DNA from: Dyadobacter sediminis | Lineage (GTDB): Bacteria > Bacteroidota > Bacteroidia > Cytophagales > Spirosomataceae | Length of the DNA stretch: 64,000 nucleotides | NCBI RefSeq assembly: GCF_005860765.1 | Contig: NZ_VCEI01000025.1 | Location: forward strand, 372,001-436,000 | Direction: 5' to 3' | Part shown: in pieces, positions 29,517 to 39,283 of the stretch | How positions within the stretch are numbered: the stretch's first letter is position 1 | Layout: each line of letters begins with the position of its first letter | Program-made: the position numbers and the translations under genes | Notes under the pieces: generated by a model | What the model was told of the DNA's origin: nothing | Seen by the model: the letters and a program-made list of their open reading frames with translations, nothing else | Database searches by the model: none

Positions 29517-31211
29517 TTACCAGTTTACCTTTACTTTGTTTTCCCGGGTTTCCCGAACGATTATTTTCTTTCCTTTAAACAGCATTCCGGTTTGCTCGCC
29601 TTGCTGTCGAATGAGCGCAATCTGGTAAGTTCCTTTTTCCAGACCTGCATAAGAAATTTCCGAATGAAAACCGGATGCAAAGTAATATTGCTTCAGAAAC
29701 AGCTCTTTCCTGCTCGTATTGCGTGTACGGTACGCCGGAAATACATAATACCGTTTTTTGGAACTTAGCAAAATATATATGCCGCTGTCCTGCAACCGCT
29801 GGCTGGTGAAACTATTGTTGTTGACTGTCAGGCTGTTTTTGCCTGCTTTAAAACTGGTTTCATCAAACAGAGCTGTCATGCCGGGTGAGTTGCCCGCATA
29901 ATTCTGCCGGTCCGCAATGGAAATCAAAGGAAGCCATTGATCGTAGAAAACGGGTGTTTTGGCCACGATCCGGGAAGCAAAGGAAGTGTCCGAAGGGTAT
30001 TTCAGTTCTTTATCTTCAAAAGTCCAGTTGAACTGTTCGGTAACCAGCATTTTGCGCAGGTTGTAGGCATCCACCAGATGATAATGATAACTGAAAACAT
30101 TAAAAGTAACCGCCAGAAATATAATAGCGGTAATATAGGGCGATAAAAAACTGCCGCGGATCGGAATTACAACATACAGATAAGCGACAATAAGCAGCAG
30201 CACGGAGTAAATTTTATACCGGCTGGTAATCAGTCCTTCCAGGCCGAAACCCGCACGTCCGTAAACGACAATCAATGCAGTTCCGAGAATAAAAAGAATG
30301 GCGCCAAGGCAAAAAAGATCTGTAATCCGCTCATATTTAACGCCGTATTTATTCCGGATCAGTCTGAACAAAGTGGCGGAAATGATGGAAACGGCGACAA
30401 GAAAAAGTACAATGCCCAGAAAAAAGCAGACCTGAAAATGGTTCAGTACGGGGAAGGATTCAGCAAAAGAGCCTAAAAAAGCCATATAGCCTTTGACAAG
30501 CTGGAAAAGAGAAGCCTTGGACTCCGGATTGGACCCGGTTTTGGTATATGAGTAAAAGTAAACGGCAACCATTGCAGCACTGGCAATAATCCAGCTTGCA
30601 AATCTTTTCCGGTTCTGTGTAAGAAAAAGCAGCACCGCACCGACCGGGAGGACCAGCAGCCCGTTTCCGCTCGTCAGGATGGTGAGGCCCGCCAGAAAAA
30701 ACGACATCAGAAAAGGGAAAATCCGGGGATTGATACAAAGATACAACGTCCATAATGCCAGCGTCACCACGCCGAAATTCTGAATGGCGGCCATTCCCCA
30801 ATACATATTTTCCCAGAAAGCGAGTGTAAGCCAGAGGAACGGAACCGGTACCAATGCAAAAAGAGGCTTTTTGCTTTTCTTCAGGATGTCGTGCCAGAGC
30901 GGAATGATCCCCAGAAGCAACAAGTTGCCGGCAAGCATCAGATGCCTGTAATTTACACCGCCCGCTATGCAAAAGTCGATCCAGGTAATAAACCGCGTGA
31001 GTGCAATGCGGTGTTCATTGTGCTGTTTGAAAAGTGCCCTGATTTTTTGCTGTCCGTTTTCGGCACCGGCATATTCCAGGATAAACGTTTTCAGGGCGTG
31101 GTCATCCCATTTGGGAATATTGATGGCATAGTAATCCCATACCGTAAAATAAATGACTAACGGTAATAAAAGAATGAGGCTAACAATAACGGTTAAAGCC
31201 TTGTTCGTCAT
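29517..31211 (-). CDS. Multi-spanning membrane protein, possibly GT-C glycosyltransferase
   Basis: A 564-residue protein with about ten predicted membrane helices and a soluble C-terminal part from about 400. The first periplasmic loop holds WDDHALKTF and later QHNEHRIALTRF, resembling the acidic first-loop motif of GT-C enzymes that use polyprenyl-phosphate sugars. No firm family can be named. It overlaps the transketolase C-half gene by 4 bp. A role as the transferase partner of the DPM1-like GT2 in the fusion gene is plausible but inferred. Confidence 0.72.
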   Translation of the reverse strand: MTNKALTVIVSLILLLPLVIYFTVWDYYAINIPKWDDHALKTFILEYAGAENGQQKIRALFKQHNEHRIALTRFITWIDFCIAGGVNYRHLMLAGNLLLLGIIPLWHDILKKSKKPLFALVPVPFLWLTLAFWENMYWGMAAIQNFGVVTLALWTLYLCINPRIFPFLMSFFLAGLTILTSGNGLLVLPVGAVLLFLTQNRKRFASWIIASAAMVAVYFYSYTKTGSNPESKASLFQLVKGYMAFLGSFAESFPVLNHFQVCFFLGIVLFLVAVSIISATLFRLIRNKYGVKYERITDLFCLGAILFILGTALIVVYGRAGFGLEGLITSRYKIYSVLLLIVAYLYVVIPIRGSFLSPYITAIIFLAVTFNVFSYHYHLVDAYNLRKMLVTEQFNWTFEDKELKYPSDTSFASRIVAKTPVFYDQWLPLISIADRQNYAGNSPGMTALFDETSFKAGKNSLTVNNNSFTSQRLQDSGIYILLSSKKRYYVFPAYRTRNTSRKELFLKQYYFASGFHSEISYAGLEKGTYQIALIRQQGEQTGMLFKGKKIIVRETRENKVKVNW

Positions 31212-32128
31212 GCCGGAATGAGTAGCTGGCTGATTTCTGATAAGATGGAATCCGCGTCTAGCCCGGATATTTTTTGGTGATAAGTCTGGCTTCCGTATTT
31301 TCTGTTGGGATAACCTTCTGCTTTCAGGCTTCTGAAGCTGCGTGGAAAAATGCCGTTTTCAAGCAATTGTACCGAAAGCTGCTGAGCCAGTCCGCCTGTA
31401 CTCACATGTTCCTCTGCCACAAGAACAGAAGGCGCATTCTTAACAAGATCAATCAGTTCACTGCCGAGCTGAAGAGGAAAATGCAAAGCCGTGACAACGT
31501 TCACCCGGGATGCAAGCTCCGCTGACAATGACAAAGCGGTCATGACATTGTTCGCAATCGGGCCAAGTGCAAAAACGGTGATTTCGGCAGCATTTCCCTG
31601 ATGTATTATTTTAAAAGATTTTGATAAAACAGAATTTTCAGGTGCCGTTTTCCCGGCTCCGAGCCGCAAATAAGCGGGACGTGCGTCATTCCTGATTTGC
31701 CGGATAACCGGTTCCACCTCATCCGAAAATGCCGGAACCCACACATTTGCATTCTGCAGTCCGCTCAGGCAAGCCAGATCTTCAATCGCATGATGGCTGC
31801 TTCCCATAATGCCGTATCCGTAGCCGCCACCGTTTCCAACCAGAAAAACAGGTAGATTGTTGAAGCATACATCATTCCGGAACTGTTCGAGGCAACGATA
31901 AACGATAAACGGCGCAATGCTGTAACAGAACACTTTATAACCTTTATGCGCAAATCCCGCAGCTACACCGACCATATTCTGTTCGGCAACGCCTGCATTG
32001 ATAAATCGTTTGCCAAGCTTTTCCTGCAGGTTTTCAAGCGCATTATAGCCCAGGTCACCTGTTATAAAAACGATGGAATCATCTTCCGTCGCCAGCTGTT
32101 CCATGGCATTTGAAAATTCTTTTCTCAT
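31208..32128 (-). CDS. Transketolase C-terminal half
   Basis: A 306-residue protein carrying the pyrimidine-binding and C-terminal domains of a transketolase. The TPP-activating Glu is in AGVAEQNMVG near 46-55, followed by the family GYGIMGSSHHAIED near 103-116. It should pair with the N-half encoded at 34120. Split transketolases occur in special sugar pathways as well as in central metabolism; the placement inside a glycan locus points to the former. It follows the fusion gene by 4 bp and overlaps the next gene. Confidence 0.92.
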   Translation of the reverse strand: MRKEFSNAMEQLATEDDSIVFITGDLGYNALENLQEKLGKRFINAGVAEQNMVGVAAGFAHKGYKVFCYSIAPFIVYRCLEQFRNDVCFNNLPVFLVGNGGGYGYGIMGSSHHAIEDLACLSGLQNANVWVPAFSDEVEPVIRQIRNDARPAYLRLGAGKTAPENSVLSKSFKIIHQGNAAEITVFALGPIANNVMTALSLSAELASRVNVVTALHFPLQLGSELIDLVKNAPSVLVAEEHVSTGGLAQQLSVQLLENGIFPRSFRSLKAEGYPNRKYGSQTYHQKISGLDADSILSEISQLLIPA

Positions 32129-32132
32129 AATA

Positions 32133-34127
32133 TCATTTTCTGAGCTGTTTTACCAGCGTTCTGATTTCATCTGCGGTCTTGTACGATTTTGAACCGCGCC
32201 GGATCCGGGTACGGATGTATTTCGGTCGCTTTTTGGTCTCTTCAAATATCTTGGTAATGTATTCGCCCAGAAATGAAATGCCAAGGATCGTCAGTCCGCC
32301 GAAAAATACGATCAGTACAATAACCGTACTGATGCCGCGAGGCGTATCCGGGAAAAAGAACAGTTTGGCCAGAATCTGCCAGACGATACCCAGAATAGAC
32401 AAGCCCGTCAGCGCAAAACCGGCGTAGCTCATGAGTTCCAGCGGTGCAAAGCTGAACGAGAAAATGGCTTTTTTTGCCCACCAGATATTTTTCGTCCAGT
32501 TGTTCGTAGAAACGCCAAACATCCGTTCCGGCCTGATATAAGGAACGCCCGTTTGCTTAAAGCCAACCCACGCCCGCAGTCCGCGCAGAAACTGTTCCGT
32601 CTCAGGAAGATCGACAAGTTCTTTCACAACCTTGCGGTCAATCATTGAAAAATCGCCTGCATCGCGCGGGATCGGAATGTAGCTGAGTCCTTGGAAAATT
32701 TTATAAAAGGTTTTGTAAAAAAAATGGATATGTGGCTTCATTTCGCGCTGGACGCGTACGCCGTAAACCACGTCAAAGCCTTCCATCCATTTTTCGTAAA
32801 AAGCCGGGATTACTTCGGGCGGGTCTTGCAGATCACCGTCCATCAGCACGACGCAGTCACCCGTGGCAATTTCCATTCCGCTCAGAAAAGCAGACTGTGA
32901 GCCAAAATTACGTGAGTGACTTATTCCGACCACATTCGGATCTTTGTCACAAATCGCATTGATTACTTCTTCCTGATTATCAGGCGAATTGTCGTTTACA
33001 AAAATAATTTCGTACCGAACTTTCAGTTCGTTGAAGGTTTTGACAAGCCTGTCGTACATAAACGGGATGGCCTGTGCATCCTTGTAGCAGGCAATAATGG
33101 CGGTTATGACCGGATTTAATTTCGGGTTTTCAAAAGCCGGAATGACGCGTTCCTCATAGTTAATTGCTTCCTGCCAGTTGCTGTATTTCAAAAGTCCGCT
33201 ATCCAGCGTTGTACGCGCTTTCCAGCCAAAGTCTTTTTCAAAAGCACCCGGGTCTCCAAACCATTCCGCCAGGTCCCATTTCCGGTTCGACATGCTGCCC
33301 CATTGCGGTTCCTGCGTAATACCGAACGTTTTTCGCGAAGTATCCACCAGATTTCCCATCGTGGTTTTTACGCCGGTTGCAATGTTGTAGGATTTTCCGG
33401 CCGTGCTGCTGCTGACGTTCAGTGCAGCATCCAGAAAAGCTTCCACACAGTCTTCAATAAACACGAAATCACGGCTTATATCCGGCGACACAAGCGAAGG
33501 AAGCTGCTTTTTCCGGGCATTTTCAATCAGTTTGGGAATGAGTCTGTCGGGTTCTTCCCAGTAACCGTAAATGGAGTATAACCTTAAATTAAGAGTTTTA
33601 AGGTCAGCAACTTTCGCGTAATATTCCAGCAAGTAAGCGGCGGATACTTTTGATACGGCGTAATGGCTGTTGGGTTCCACGCGGTCCGTTTCTTTCGGCG
33701 AAGTACAGTTGAAACCATATTCCGAGCTGCTGCCTGCATGAATATAAACCATTTCCCGCGTACAGTTCTGCAGAATGTTGACCGTACCCAGCACATTCGT
33801 TTCATAAGTCAGGTTAACATTGCTTTGCTTGCTGTAAGCGCCGTATGCCGCCAGATTGAAAATCGTCTGCGGTTTATACTTGTCAAAAACTTCCTGAACC
33901 GAATTATTGGAAAGTATATCGCAGTGAATGATGTTTTCAAAAGGCACATTCAGCAGTTTCAGCCGCCATGCCTTGGTCGCGTCATGCGTAAGCGCATAAC
34001 AATCTTTCCTGATCTTGAAAATGTCGTTAAAAAGGTTGGCGCCGATAAAACCGCTGGCGCCAAAAACAAATACCGGGCCCTTTAACTGTTCAATTTTAGC
34101 ACGGTATACCGGTAAATGGTCAAGCAT
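32133..34127 (-). CDS. Fusion: NAD-dependent sugar epimerase/dehydratase + DPM1-like GT2
   Basis: A 664-residue two-domain protein. Residues 1-330 are an extended SDR with the NAD motif GASGFIG (23-29) and catalytic Tyr156/Lys160 in SHYAVSK. Residues 335-664 are a GT2 glycosyltransferase with DGDLQDPP (430-437) and two C-terminal membrane helices (about 565-640), as in polyprenyl-phosphate glycosyltransferases. A single chain could thus make an unusual nucleotide sugar and load it on a lipid carrier. The sequence runs through both domains without a stop. It overlaps the transketolase N-half gene by 8 bp and precedes the C-half by 4 bp. The sugar made is unknown. Confidence 0.92.
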   Translation of the reverse strand: MLDHLPVYRAKIEQLKGPVFVFGASGFIGANLFNDIFKIRKDCYALTHDATKAWRLKLLNVPFENIIHCDILSNNSVQEVFDKYKPQTIFNLAAYGAYSKQSNVNLTYETNVLGTVNILQNCTREMVYIHAGSSSEYGFNCTSPKETDRVEPNSHYAVSKVSAAYLLEYYAKVADLKTLNLRLYSIYGYWEEPDRLIPKLIENARKKQLPSLVSPDISRDFVFIEDCVEAFLDAALNVSSSTAGKSYNIATGVKTTMGNLVDTSRKTFGITQEPQWGSMSNRKWDLAEWFGDPGAFEKDFGWKARTTLDSGLLKYSNWQEAINYEERVIPAFENPKLNPVITAIIACYKDAQAIPFMYDRLVKTFNELKVRYEIIFVNDNSPDNQEEVINAICDKDPNVVGISHSRNFGSQSAFLSGMEIATGDCVVLMDGDLQDPPEVIPAFYEKWMEGFDVVYGVRVQREMKPHIHFFYKTFYKIFQGLSYIPIPRDAGDFSMIDRKVVKELVDLPETEQFLRGLRAWVGFKQTGVPYIRPERMFGVSTNNWTKNIWWAKKAIFSFSFAPLELMSYAGFALTGLSILGIVWQILAKLFFFPDTPRGISTVIVLIVFFGGLTILGISFLGEYITKIFEETKKRPKYIRTRIRRGSKSYKTADEIRTLVKQLRK

Positions 34128-34947
34128 TCGTCAATTCATTAAAGTAGCGTTCCTTTATTTCCAGCGTGGCCTGTTCATACTGGTCTTTATTCATGGGTAA
34201 ATAGTGCCATTCCAGTTTGTTTTCCATGTAGGAAACCCCTTTGCCTTTTACTGTATTGGCAATAATGGCTTTGGGTAATCCGTTTTTACGGGATTTCAAT
34301 TCACTGATGGTCTGGCTGATGGCCGTAATATCGTGCCCGTCCAGCTCAATGGTTTCAAAACCGATTGCATTCCATTTCTCTGCGGATGCCGTTTCGCCCA
34401 TGACCTGGTCTGTAAACCCGAAACCCTGAAGACCGTTTTTATCAATAATCATAAACAGATTGTCCAGCCTGTTCTGAATGGCATAATTGGCTGCTTCCCA
34501 GGTTGTCCCTTCATTGGTTTCGCCATCTGACAAAAGCACAAACGCGTAGCTGTCTTCTCCGCTGATTTTTGCTGCATGCGCAATTCCGGCAGAGATCGGC
34601 AGGCCATGGCCCAGCGAACCTGTTGCAAACGGGATGCCTTTGTATTGCTGTGGGGCCGGATGCGCCGGAAGCGTTGTCCCGTCCGCGTAGAATGAGTCGA
34701 GTTCTTCGTCTGTTATTTCGCCTGAAATGTTAAGGCAGGCGTATAATGCCGCAGCGGCATGTCCCTTGGACAGTATAAAAGTATCTTCCTGCGATTTGTG
34801 GGTAAAAAGAACGGCAATCATCAGGTCAATGCAACTCAGAGAACAACCGATATGTCCGGCATTTGCCTTGTGGTACAAGTTCAGGATTTTCAGCCTGAGC
34901 TCGCCGCTGATCTGTCTGGGGTCATTCAATATTTCTTCTGCAGTCAT
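34120..34947 (-). CDS. Transketolase N-terminal half
   Basis: A 275-residue TPP-binding domain. Features include GHIGCSLSCIDLMIAVLF near 31-48, the GSLGHGLP loop near 111-118 and the Mg/TPP motif SDGETNEG...N near 139-165. The first Gly of the usual GDG is replaced by Ser. It should form an active enzyme with the C-half at 31208; the fusion gene is wedged between the two and overlaps this one. It transfers two-carbon ketol units; the likely substrate in this locus is unknown. Confidence 0.92.
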   Translation of the reverse strand: MTAEEILNDPRQISGELRLKILNLYHKANAGHIGCSLSCIDLMIAVLFTHKSQEDTFILSKGHAAAALYACLNISGEITDEELDSFYADGTTLPAHPAPQQYKGIPFATGSLGHGLPISAGIAHAAKISGEDSYAFVLLSDGETNEGTTWEAANYAIQNRLDNLFMIIDKNGLQGFGFTDQVMGETASAEKWNAIGFETIELDGHDITAISQTISELKSRKNGLPKAIIANTVKGKGVSYMENKLEWHYLPMNKDQYEQATLEIKERYFNELTNA

Positions 34948-35061
34948 GCCTGGTGTGATGTGTATATATGTAAAAGGTTAATTCAGAATAACGGTCAATT
35001 TCGGTTTCAGGTGCGCAATATACGAAATCTTATTGGACGGCTTTTTCCACGGATGTGGGCC

Positions 35062-36927
35062 TTATTCCGATCCGTAACGTAATCCTTTCAGTTTTATAAT
35101 CTCGACCGGCCTCTTTCTTCCGGCTTTTTTCAGCAGGATACTGGAAGTCTGCGTGGTGTCCATAACCTGAATGTATTGGGCATCTTTTGGGAAATACAAA
35201 TTGGTAAGCTGCGCATCCTGAACCGAATAGGGTAAAAAAGTGCGGTCCATTTCCGACAGGATCTGAAAACGCGGCGCCGGGTACATAATCGTGTCTCCTT
35301 TCTGGTACAGCCGACTGATTTTCCGTGCTGCTTCATAATAAGGATTCGGCGCTCTCGGCGTTGCAAAATAGCCGTATTTCAGCGACCGGTCTTCATAAAA
35401 TTCTTTGAGGCGCGTACTTACAAAGTATAACTGTACAGCAAGAAAGACAAAAATAATAATCCTGAATTCCGGCTTCATTCTGGTATAAAACTGTAAAAGC
35501 AGTGATAAAAGAATAATGACATAGGGGAATGAAAAACCGGAATAGCGCTGCGTAAGCCCGAACGTATGCCCGTTTTTGAATGACATCAGGATCAGGAACA
35601 AAGTAGGAATCAGCGCCATGCTGTAAAGCATCCATAATTTTTTCCTCTGCTTCAGATCGGATTGACGATGAAAGTCCGGAATGAACGAAAGTGCAAACAA
35701 GCTCACCGACAGAATACAAAACTGCAGCCGGTGGCTTGTATATAAAGTCAGCCCCGAAAGAACCAGAACAAAAGGAACACTCATTTTAAGCCGGCCGGGC
35801 ATTGCAATCCTGTCTTTAAAGCGGTACCAAACGATCAGCAATATACCTGTAAGGATGGAAAAAAGGATATTTCTTTTTCCAGCGAGCGCATCTGTTAATC
35901 CATTGGTAAAAATGACCAGATCCGTAAAGATCGGCAGTGACTTGTTGAACACATTCAGCGGTGTAGCCGGCAGTATAATCCCGAACGGATTGTTGTATGG
36001 CATGGTGTCGGCCATCCTTTTGTACAGATCTGCCTGATAACTCAGCGAGTAAAGCGTGTACTGACCGCCGCCAAAAATCATCCACCACGTAACGCCGGTT
36101 AAGGCAAGTACCGCCGAAAGGGCCATTCTGATCCAGCCTTTTATGGATCTCAAAAAGAATAATGCATAGATTGCATGCGCCAGCAATACCGAAATGGTGA
36201 GGAAATGGGATAAAAGGCTCAGCCCCGCAGCAAGGATATAACCGATGTATAAAGAGATTTTTTGTTTACCGTTCTGGTTTTCAATAATCCGCAGAAAGAA
36301 ATAGGTTGCAAGGAGCGTCAGTAAAAAGGTAAGTGAATAATTGCGCGCCTGATGGCTGTAGGCAATAAAAAAAGGTTCAATGGCAACGATAGCAGCGGCA
36401 ATCAGTCCCGTTTTAACACCGAAAAACCGTTTTCCGAATACATAAGTCAGACCGATTATCATAACGCTGAAGACAACAGACAGGAACCGGGCCGAGAAGT
36501 CTGAAAGGCCGAATATTTCCATCCATATGTGCAGCAGCAGATAGTAAAACGGACTGTTGCCGATGTCGCTTCTGGTCATGGCTTCGTAATAATCGGCCAT
36601 GGTTTTCGGCGACCAGAATTCTGCGGGCGTGAATGCCCGCGGCGTGAAAGTTTCCTGATAGGTAAATGACCTCACCACGTTTGCAGGCGGATAAGGCAGC
36701 GCCGGCGCTTTCCAGAAAGGCGGAACGGATAATGTTCTTTCGGAAAAAACTTTTTTCTGATTGGCACCTTCCAGTACGATTCCCTGACTTACAACCATCG
36801 TGCTTTTCTCATCAAAGAAAATGCTGTACGTGTCAAGCTGATAAATTCTTAGTACGCAACCTGCAATCAGGATGACAAGTAGTATCAGCCTGGATTGCAG
36901 GTTTTCGCTTGTGTGTTTCAAGGACAT
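35062..36927 (-). CDS. GT39/PMT-like membrane glycosyltransferase
   Basis: A 621-residue protein with an N-terminal helix, a first loop containing IFFDEKSTMVV near 35-45 (acidic pair as in ArnT/PMT enzymes), and about ten to twelve further helices with HQARNYSLTFLL near 190. It resembles family 39 dolichyl-phosphate-mannose-type transferases, which move a sugar from a polyprenyl phosphate to a lipid or protein acceptor outside the membrane. It is the first gene of the glycan locus, 114 bp upstream of the transketolase N-half gene. Confidence 0.85.
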   Translation of the reverse strand: MSLKHTSENLQSRLILLVILIAGCVLRIYQLDTYSIFFDEKSTMVVSQGIVLEGANQKKVFSERTLSVPPFWKAPALPYPPANVVRSFTYQETFTPRAFTPAEFWSPKTMADYYEAMTRSDIGNSPFYYLLLHIWMEIFGLSDFSARFLSVVFSVMIIGLTYVFGKRFFGVKTGLIAAAIVAIEPFFIAYSHQARNYSLTFLLTLLATYFFLRIIENQNGKQKISLYIGYILAAGLSLLSHFLTISVLLAHAIYALFFLRSIKGWIRMALSAVLALTGVTWWMIFGGGQYTLYSLSYQADLYKRMADTMPYNNPFGIILPATPLNVFNKSLPIFTDLVIFTNGLTDALAGKRNILFSILTGILLIVWYRFKDRIAMPGRLKMSVPFVLVLSGLTLYTSHRLQFCILSVSLFALSFIPDFHRQSDLKQRKKLWMLYSMALIPTLFLILMSFKNGHTFGLTQRYSGFSFPYVIILLSLLLQFYTRMKPEFRIIIFVFLAVQLYFVSTRLKEFYEDRSLKYGYFATPRAPNPYYEAARKISRLYQKGDTIMYPAPRFQILSEMDRTFLPYSVQDAQLTNLYFPKDAQYIQVMDTTQTSSILLKKAGRKRPVEIIKLKGLRYGSE

Positions 36928-37031
36928 CAGTTAATGAAAGTTCGCCAATGATTTATTTGTGCCGGAATGAATGCTGCACCAGCAAATCAAGTTGCGCGAA
37001 ATTAAACAAATTTCCTTTTACAGGTGGTTTT

Positions 37032-39101
37032 TCAGATTTTAAGGATGGTGAACTCTACCCTGCGGTTCTTTTTACGGGTTTGTTCGGTCAGATTACTGGC
37101 AATCGGTTTGGCCGGACCCCATGCTTTGGTCTGGATTCGGTTCGGACGGATGCCTTTGGAAAGCAGGTATTTTTTGACTTGCTGCACACGGTCTTCCGAA
37201 AGTTTTACATTCTGCTTCACTTCACCCTGATTGTCGGTATGGCCTTCCAGCAGAATTTCCATGGTCGGATACGTATTCATTGTAGCCACAATCCGGTCCA
37301 GTTCCGAAAAAGAGGAGGGAATCACTTCTGCGCTGCTCTGCGAGAACATGGTATTGCTCAGCCTGATCTGCTGTCCGGCTTTGATCGGCTGCAGATACAG
37401 GTTTTTCTTTATCGTTCTGAAACCGGTTTCTTCGGTAAGGTCGATCTCTTCGGTAAACGGAAAATAACCTTCGCCGGAAGCTGTTAGGCGGTAGATTTCC
37501 TTTAAGGGCAGAATGAGCCGGTATTCTCCGGTTTCAGGGTCAAAGGTTGCATCGGTAAAAACGGCATTGCTCTTTTTGATATCCGCCACGATTTCGGACC
37601 GGACCGGCTTGGTCGTTTCCGCTTCATAAACAATTCCTGTAATAATGGCTACAGGTTCCGGCTTGATTTCCGGTACCATCCTGATCCGGTAAATATCTTC
37701 CTGGCCCACCGTTTTTTCACTCGCACTGAAATAGGCATAGTCGCCCGTAGCCGGAATGTTGATGTATGCGTCCCACAGAGGCGTATTGATCGCCGGACCC
37801 AGATTTTCAGGTTTGGACCAGTTTACCCATGTATCGTCCAGTCGTCGTGTCAGGAAAAGATCGCCTTCGCCATATCCGCTGTGGCCTTGTGAAGAAAAGT
37901 ACAGGGTTTTATTGTCCAGCGCAAGAAACGGCGTTCCTTCATAATCCGCCGTATTGATCACATTTCCAAGATGCTTCGGCTCCGACCAGCTGTCGTCACC
38001 CTGCAAGAAGGAAACATACAGATCTTTCCCGCCTTCAGTATCGCTGCGCTGCACGGAGATGATCATCACATTGCCAATTGGGGAAACGGTAAGTTCCATG
38101 CTGCCAATGTAGCCGGAAAGGTTATTGATGCGGTACTCTTTCGGAAAGCTCCACCCGGTTTTTGTTTTAAAGGAACGCGACAGTCCGAAAAACATGCTGC
38201 CGTCCGGCCGGTATACATTGATCAGGTAAATGGTTTTTCCGTCTGCCGATATGCTGGTGATGGCGTTATCTCCGGCATTGTTGATCGGCGGCCCGATGTT
38301 CACGGCCTGGCCCCACTGGTTTTTATCGTTTAATGTCGAATACCAGACATCCTGTTTCTGGGGCGAGCCTGTATTGCCTTCAAAATTGCTTCTTGTAAAA
38401 AAAAGGGTTTTGCCATCCGGTGATATAATGGGTGCTACTTCCTGTCCTTTGCTGTTGATTGCCTTGCCGATATTTTCTTTCTGCATGTTCGCCTGGACGT
38501 TGGCCGTGACGTTGATCACCGCTTCTACAGGAACGGTTGATCCGGAAATTCCGATGGCATCAATCTGGTTAAATCCGGCTACTTTTCCCGGCTGAAGGAC
38601 GATCTTGATGGCATTGGCAAGGATGTTCTGCTCTGGAAAAATGAGTAGCATTCTTCCTTTGGCGGCGGGCTGTGTCTCCACAGCCTTGGTGCCGGATTGT
38701 GCTTGTCTGGCCGGCTGTGAAGACACAGCCTCCGGAATCAGGTATTCCTTGCCGGATTCATCATACGCATAAACGCGCGTAATGGCGCCGGGATTGAAGT
38801 TTTCTGCAATGGCAATTTGTTTAAGCTGAATGGCTTTTTCAAAACCGACTTTAATCCATTCTTCATTTCTGCCGTCCGCTTCTGCCGGCGACCACGCGCA
38901 TGGACTGCTTCCGAAATCGGGTAATTTATTGGGTTCTCCGAGAATCTGTTTCGCCCGGAATGCAAAGCCGTACTGAGCAGGCCGTAACTCGGAGGAATAG
39001 CCAAGAACCTTATTTGCCCAAAAAACTTCCTGACCATAACCATTACTCCATATCAATACCGCTAACAGGCAAATTGCAATACGTTTTCCAATTAAGTTCA
39101 T
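37032..39101 (-). CDS. OmpA-family protein with PD40 (WD40-like) repeats
   Basis: A 689-residue outer-membrane-associated protein. It has a signal peptide ending NGYGQ (about 1-24), an N-terminal beta-sandwich (about 30-180), PD40 repeats (about 215-440, such as SPDGKTLFFTRSNF and DNKTLYFSSQG), a carboxypeptidase-regulatory-like domain (about 470-560) and a C-terminal OmpA peptidoglycan-binding domain (about 585-689, EGHTDNQG). Similar architectures include gliding/T9SS-associated PorE-like proteins, but this cannot be assigned specifically. ATG at 39101 is chosen because it starts the signal peptide; the frame continues to 39128. Confidence 0.88.
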   Translation of the reverse strand: MNLIGKRIAICLLAVLIWSNGYGQEVFWANKVLGYSSELRPAQYGFAFRAKQILGEPNKLPDFGSSPCAWSPAEADGRNEEWIKVGFEKAIQLKQIAIAENFNPGAITRVYAYDESGKEYLIPEAVSSQPARQAQSGTKAVETQPAAKGRMLLIFPEQNILANAIKIVLQPGKVAGFNQIDAIGISGSTVPVEAVINVTANVQANMQKENIGKAINSKGQEVAPIISPDGKTLFFTRSNFEGNTGSPQKQDVWYSTLNDKNQWGQAVNIGPPINNAGDNAITSISADGKTIYLINVYRPDGSMFFGLSRSFKTKTGWSFPKEYRINNLSGYIGSMELTVSPIGNVMIISVQRSDTEGGKDLYVSFLQGDDSWSEPKHLGNVINTADYEGTPFLALDNKTLYFSSQGHSGYGEGDLFLTRRLDDTWVNWSKPENLGPAINTPLWDAYINIPATGDYAYFSASEKTVGQEDIYRIRMVPEIKPEPVAIITGIVYEAETTKPVRSEIVADIKKSNAVFTDATFDPETGEYRLILPLKEIYRLTASGEGYFPFTEEIDLTEETGFRTIKKNLYLQPIKAGQQIRLSNTMFSQSSAEVIPSSFSELDRIVATMNTYPTMEILLEGHTDNQGEVKQNVKLSEDRVQQVKKYLLSKGIRPNRIQTKAWGPAKPIASNLTEQTRKKNRRVEFTILKI

Positions 39102-39283
39102 GGGTGATTCTGCTTGCCGGAAAGGCAATTCCAGGCTATTAACGAAAGATGAAGATGAGAACGCTGGTTTAAAACTTCATGTAAATTCAACACAAAGTAA
39201 TATTATTAAGAATATAAATGAATATCAAGCTTAAATGGCAGCAGGTTCCAAATTGAGCAAAGTAATGCGGGTTCAGGCAAAAT

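Noticed and set aside
34948..35061. Promoter or riboswitch between the GT39 and transketolase N-half genes
   Set aside because: The 114-bp gap shows no convincing -7 box and no conserved fold that I can recognise.
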